DNA of 64,000 bases. Source: Rachycentron canadum. Lineage: Eukaryota; Chordata; Actinopteri; Carangiformes; Rachycentridae. The position numbers and the translations under genes are program-made. Shown here piece after piece: positions 63,901 through 64,000 of this stretch. Each line of letters opens with the position of its first letter. The stretch's first letter is position 1. Location of the stretch: contig CM076654.1 of NCBI GenBank assembly GCA_038496675.1, forward strand, positions 1,845,265 through 1,909,264, in the 5' to 3' direction. The notes under the pieces were generated by a model. It was given only the letters and a program-made list of their open reading frames with translations, searched no databases and was not told where the DNA came from.

Positions 63901-64000
63901 AAACTGAAAAAGGGGAGAAAAAAAAAAATCTATGTACGACAAACACAGACCTGTGACGACAGAAGCAGTGAGGTCCTTTTGCGTGACTTGTATCAGTTGA

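Larger units (their letters stand above)
40900..64000 (-). other. cfap299: Probable large cfap299 intron, no exon recognised
   Basis: I looked on the minus strand for the expected preceding exon (PRPTD-S type end, 2-nt phase) and did not find it. cfap299 is known for very large introns in mammals, so assigning this 23 kb to one intron is reasonable but inferred. Contents are listed as separate repeat entries; stretches between them are AT-rich without recognised features. Confidence 0.55.

Overview
The window is vertebrate nuclear DNA, most likely from a spiny-rayed (percomorph) teleost fish. The evidence is split genes with GT-AG introns, protein sequences close to vertebrate orthologues, compact introns (several under 100 bp), and a typical fish load of tRNA-derived SINEs, MITE-like elements, Tc1-like remnants and (TA)n/(CA)n microsatellites. 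Two runs of N (23409-23792 and 63152-63497) are assembly gaps inside (TA)n tracts. I see no bacterial, viral or CRISPR content.

Layout. (1) 703-21548, plus strand: a complete prkg2 gene (cGMP-dependent protein kinase II). Its 18 coding exons join in frame to 782 codons plus stop. They carry an N-terminal MGNGS myristoylation signal, a leucine zipper, a pseudosubstrate segment, two cyclic-nucleotide-binding domains and a full AGC kinase domain. (2) 21549-28235: tail-to-tail intergenic region with repeats, a gap and probably the bmp3 3'UTR. (3) 28236-33290, minus strand: a complete bmp3 gene of 3 coding exons and 464 codons, with signal peptide, prodomain, RHKR furin site and all seven cystine-knot cysteines. 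(4) 33291-38020: bmp3 upstream region, with a (TC)n/(AC)n/(GA)n hairpin-forming tract. (5) 38021-40899, minus strand: the last two coding exons of cfap299 (C4orf22). (6) 40900-64000: no further exon recognised. By inference this is the start of a very large cfap299 intron, rich in repeats.

The order and orientation prkg2 > < bmp3 < cfap299 matches the human 4q21 neighbourhood as I know it, which supports calling the ligand bmp3 rather than its paralogue gdf10/bmp3b. The three genes do not form an operon or a shared pathway; this is conserved microsynteny.

The repeats hold most of the unusual signal. They include a nine-copy dispersed family in both orientations, a MITE family with TTAAAGGTCCATATT termini and a conserved internal CCAAT/ATTGG hairpin, a 12 x 30-bp minisatellite whose unit contains that MITE terminus, a hAT-like MITE, a MITE with ATTTAAAGGA ends, a SINE nested inside a Tc1-like remnant, and degenerate LINE fragments. 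I found no convincing novel protein-coding system.
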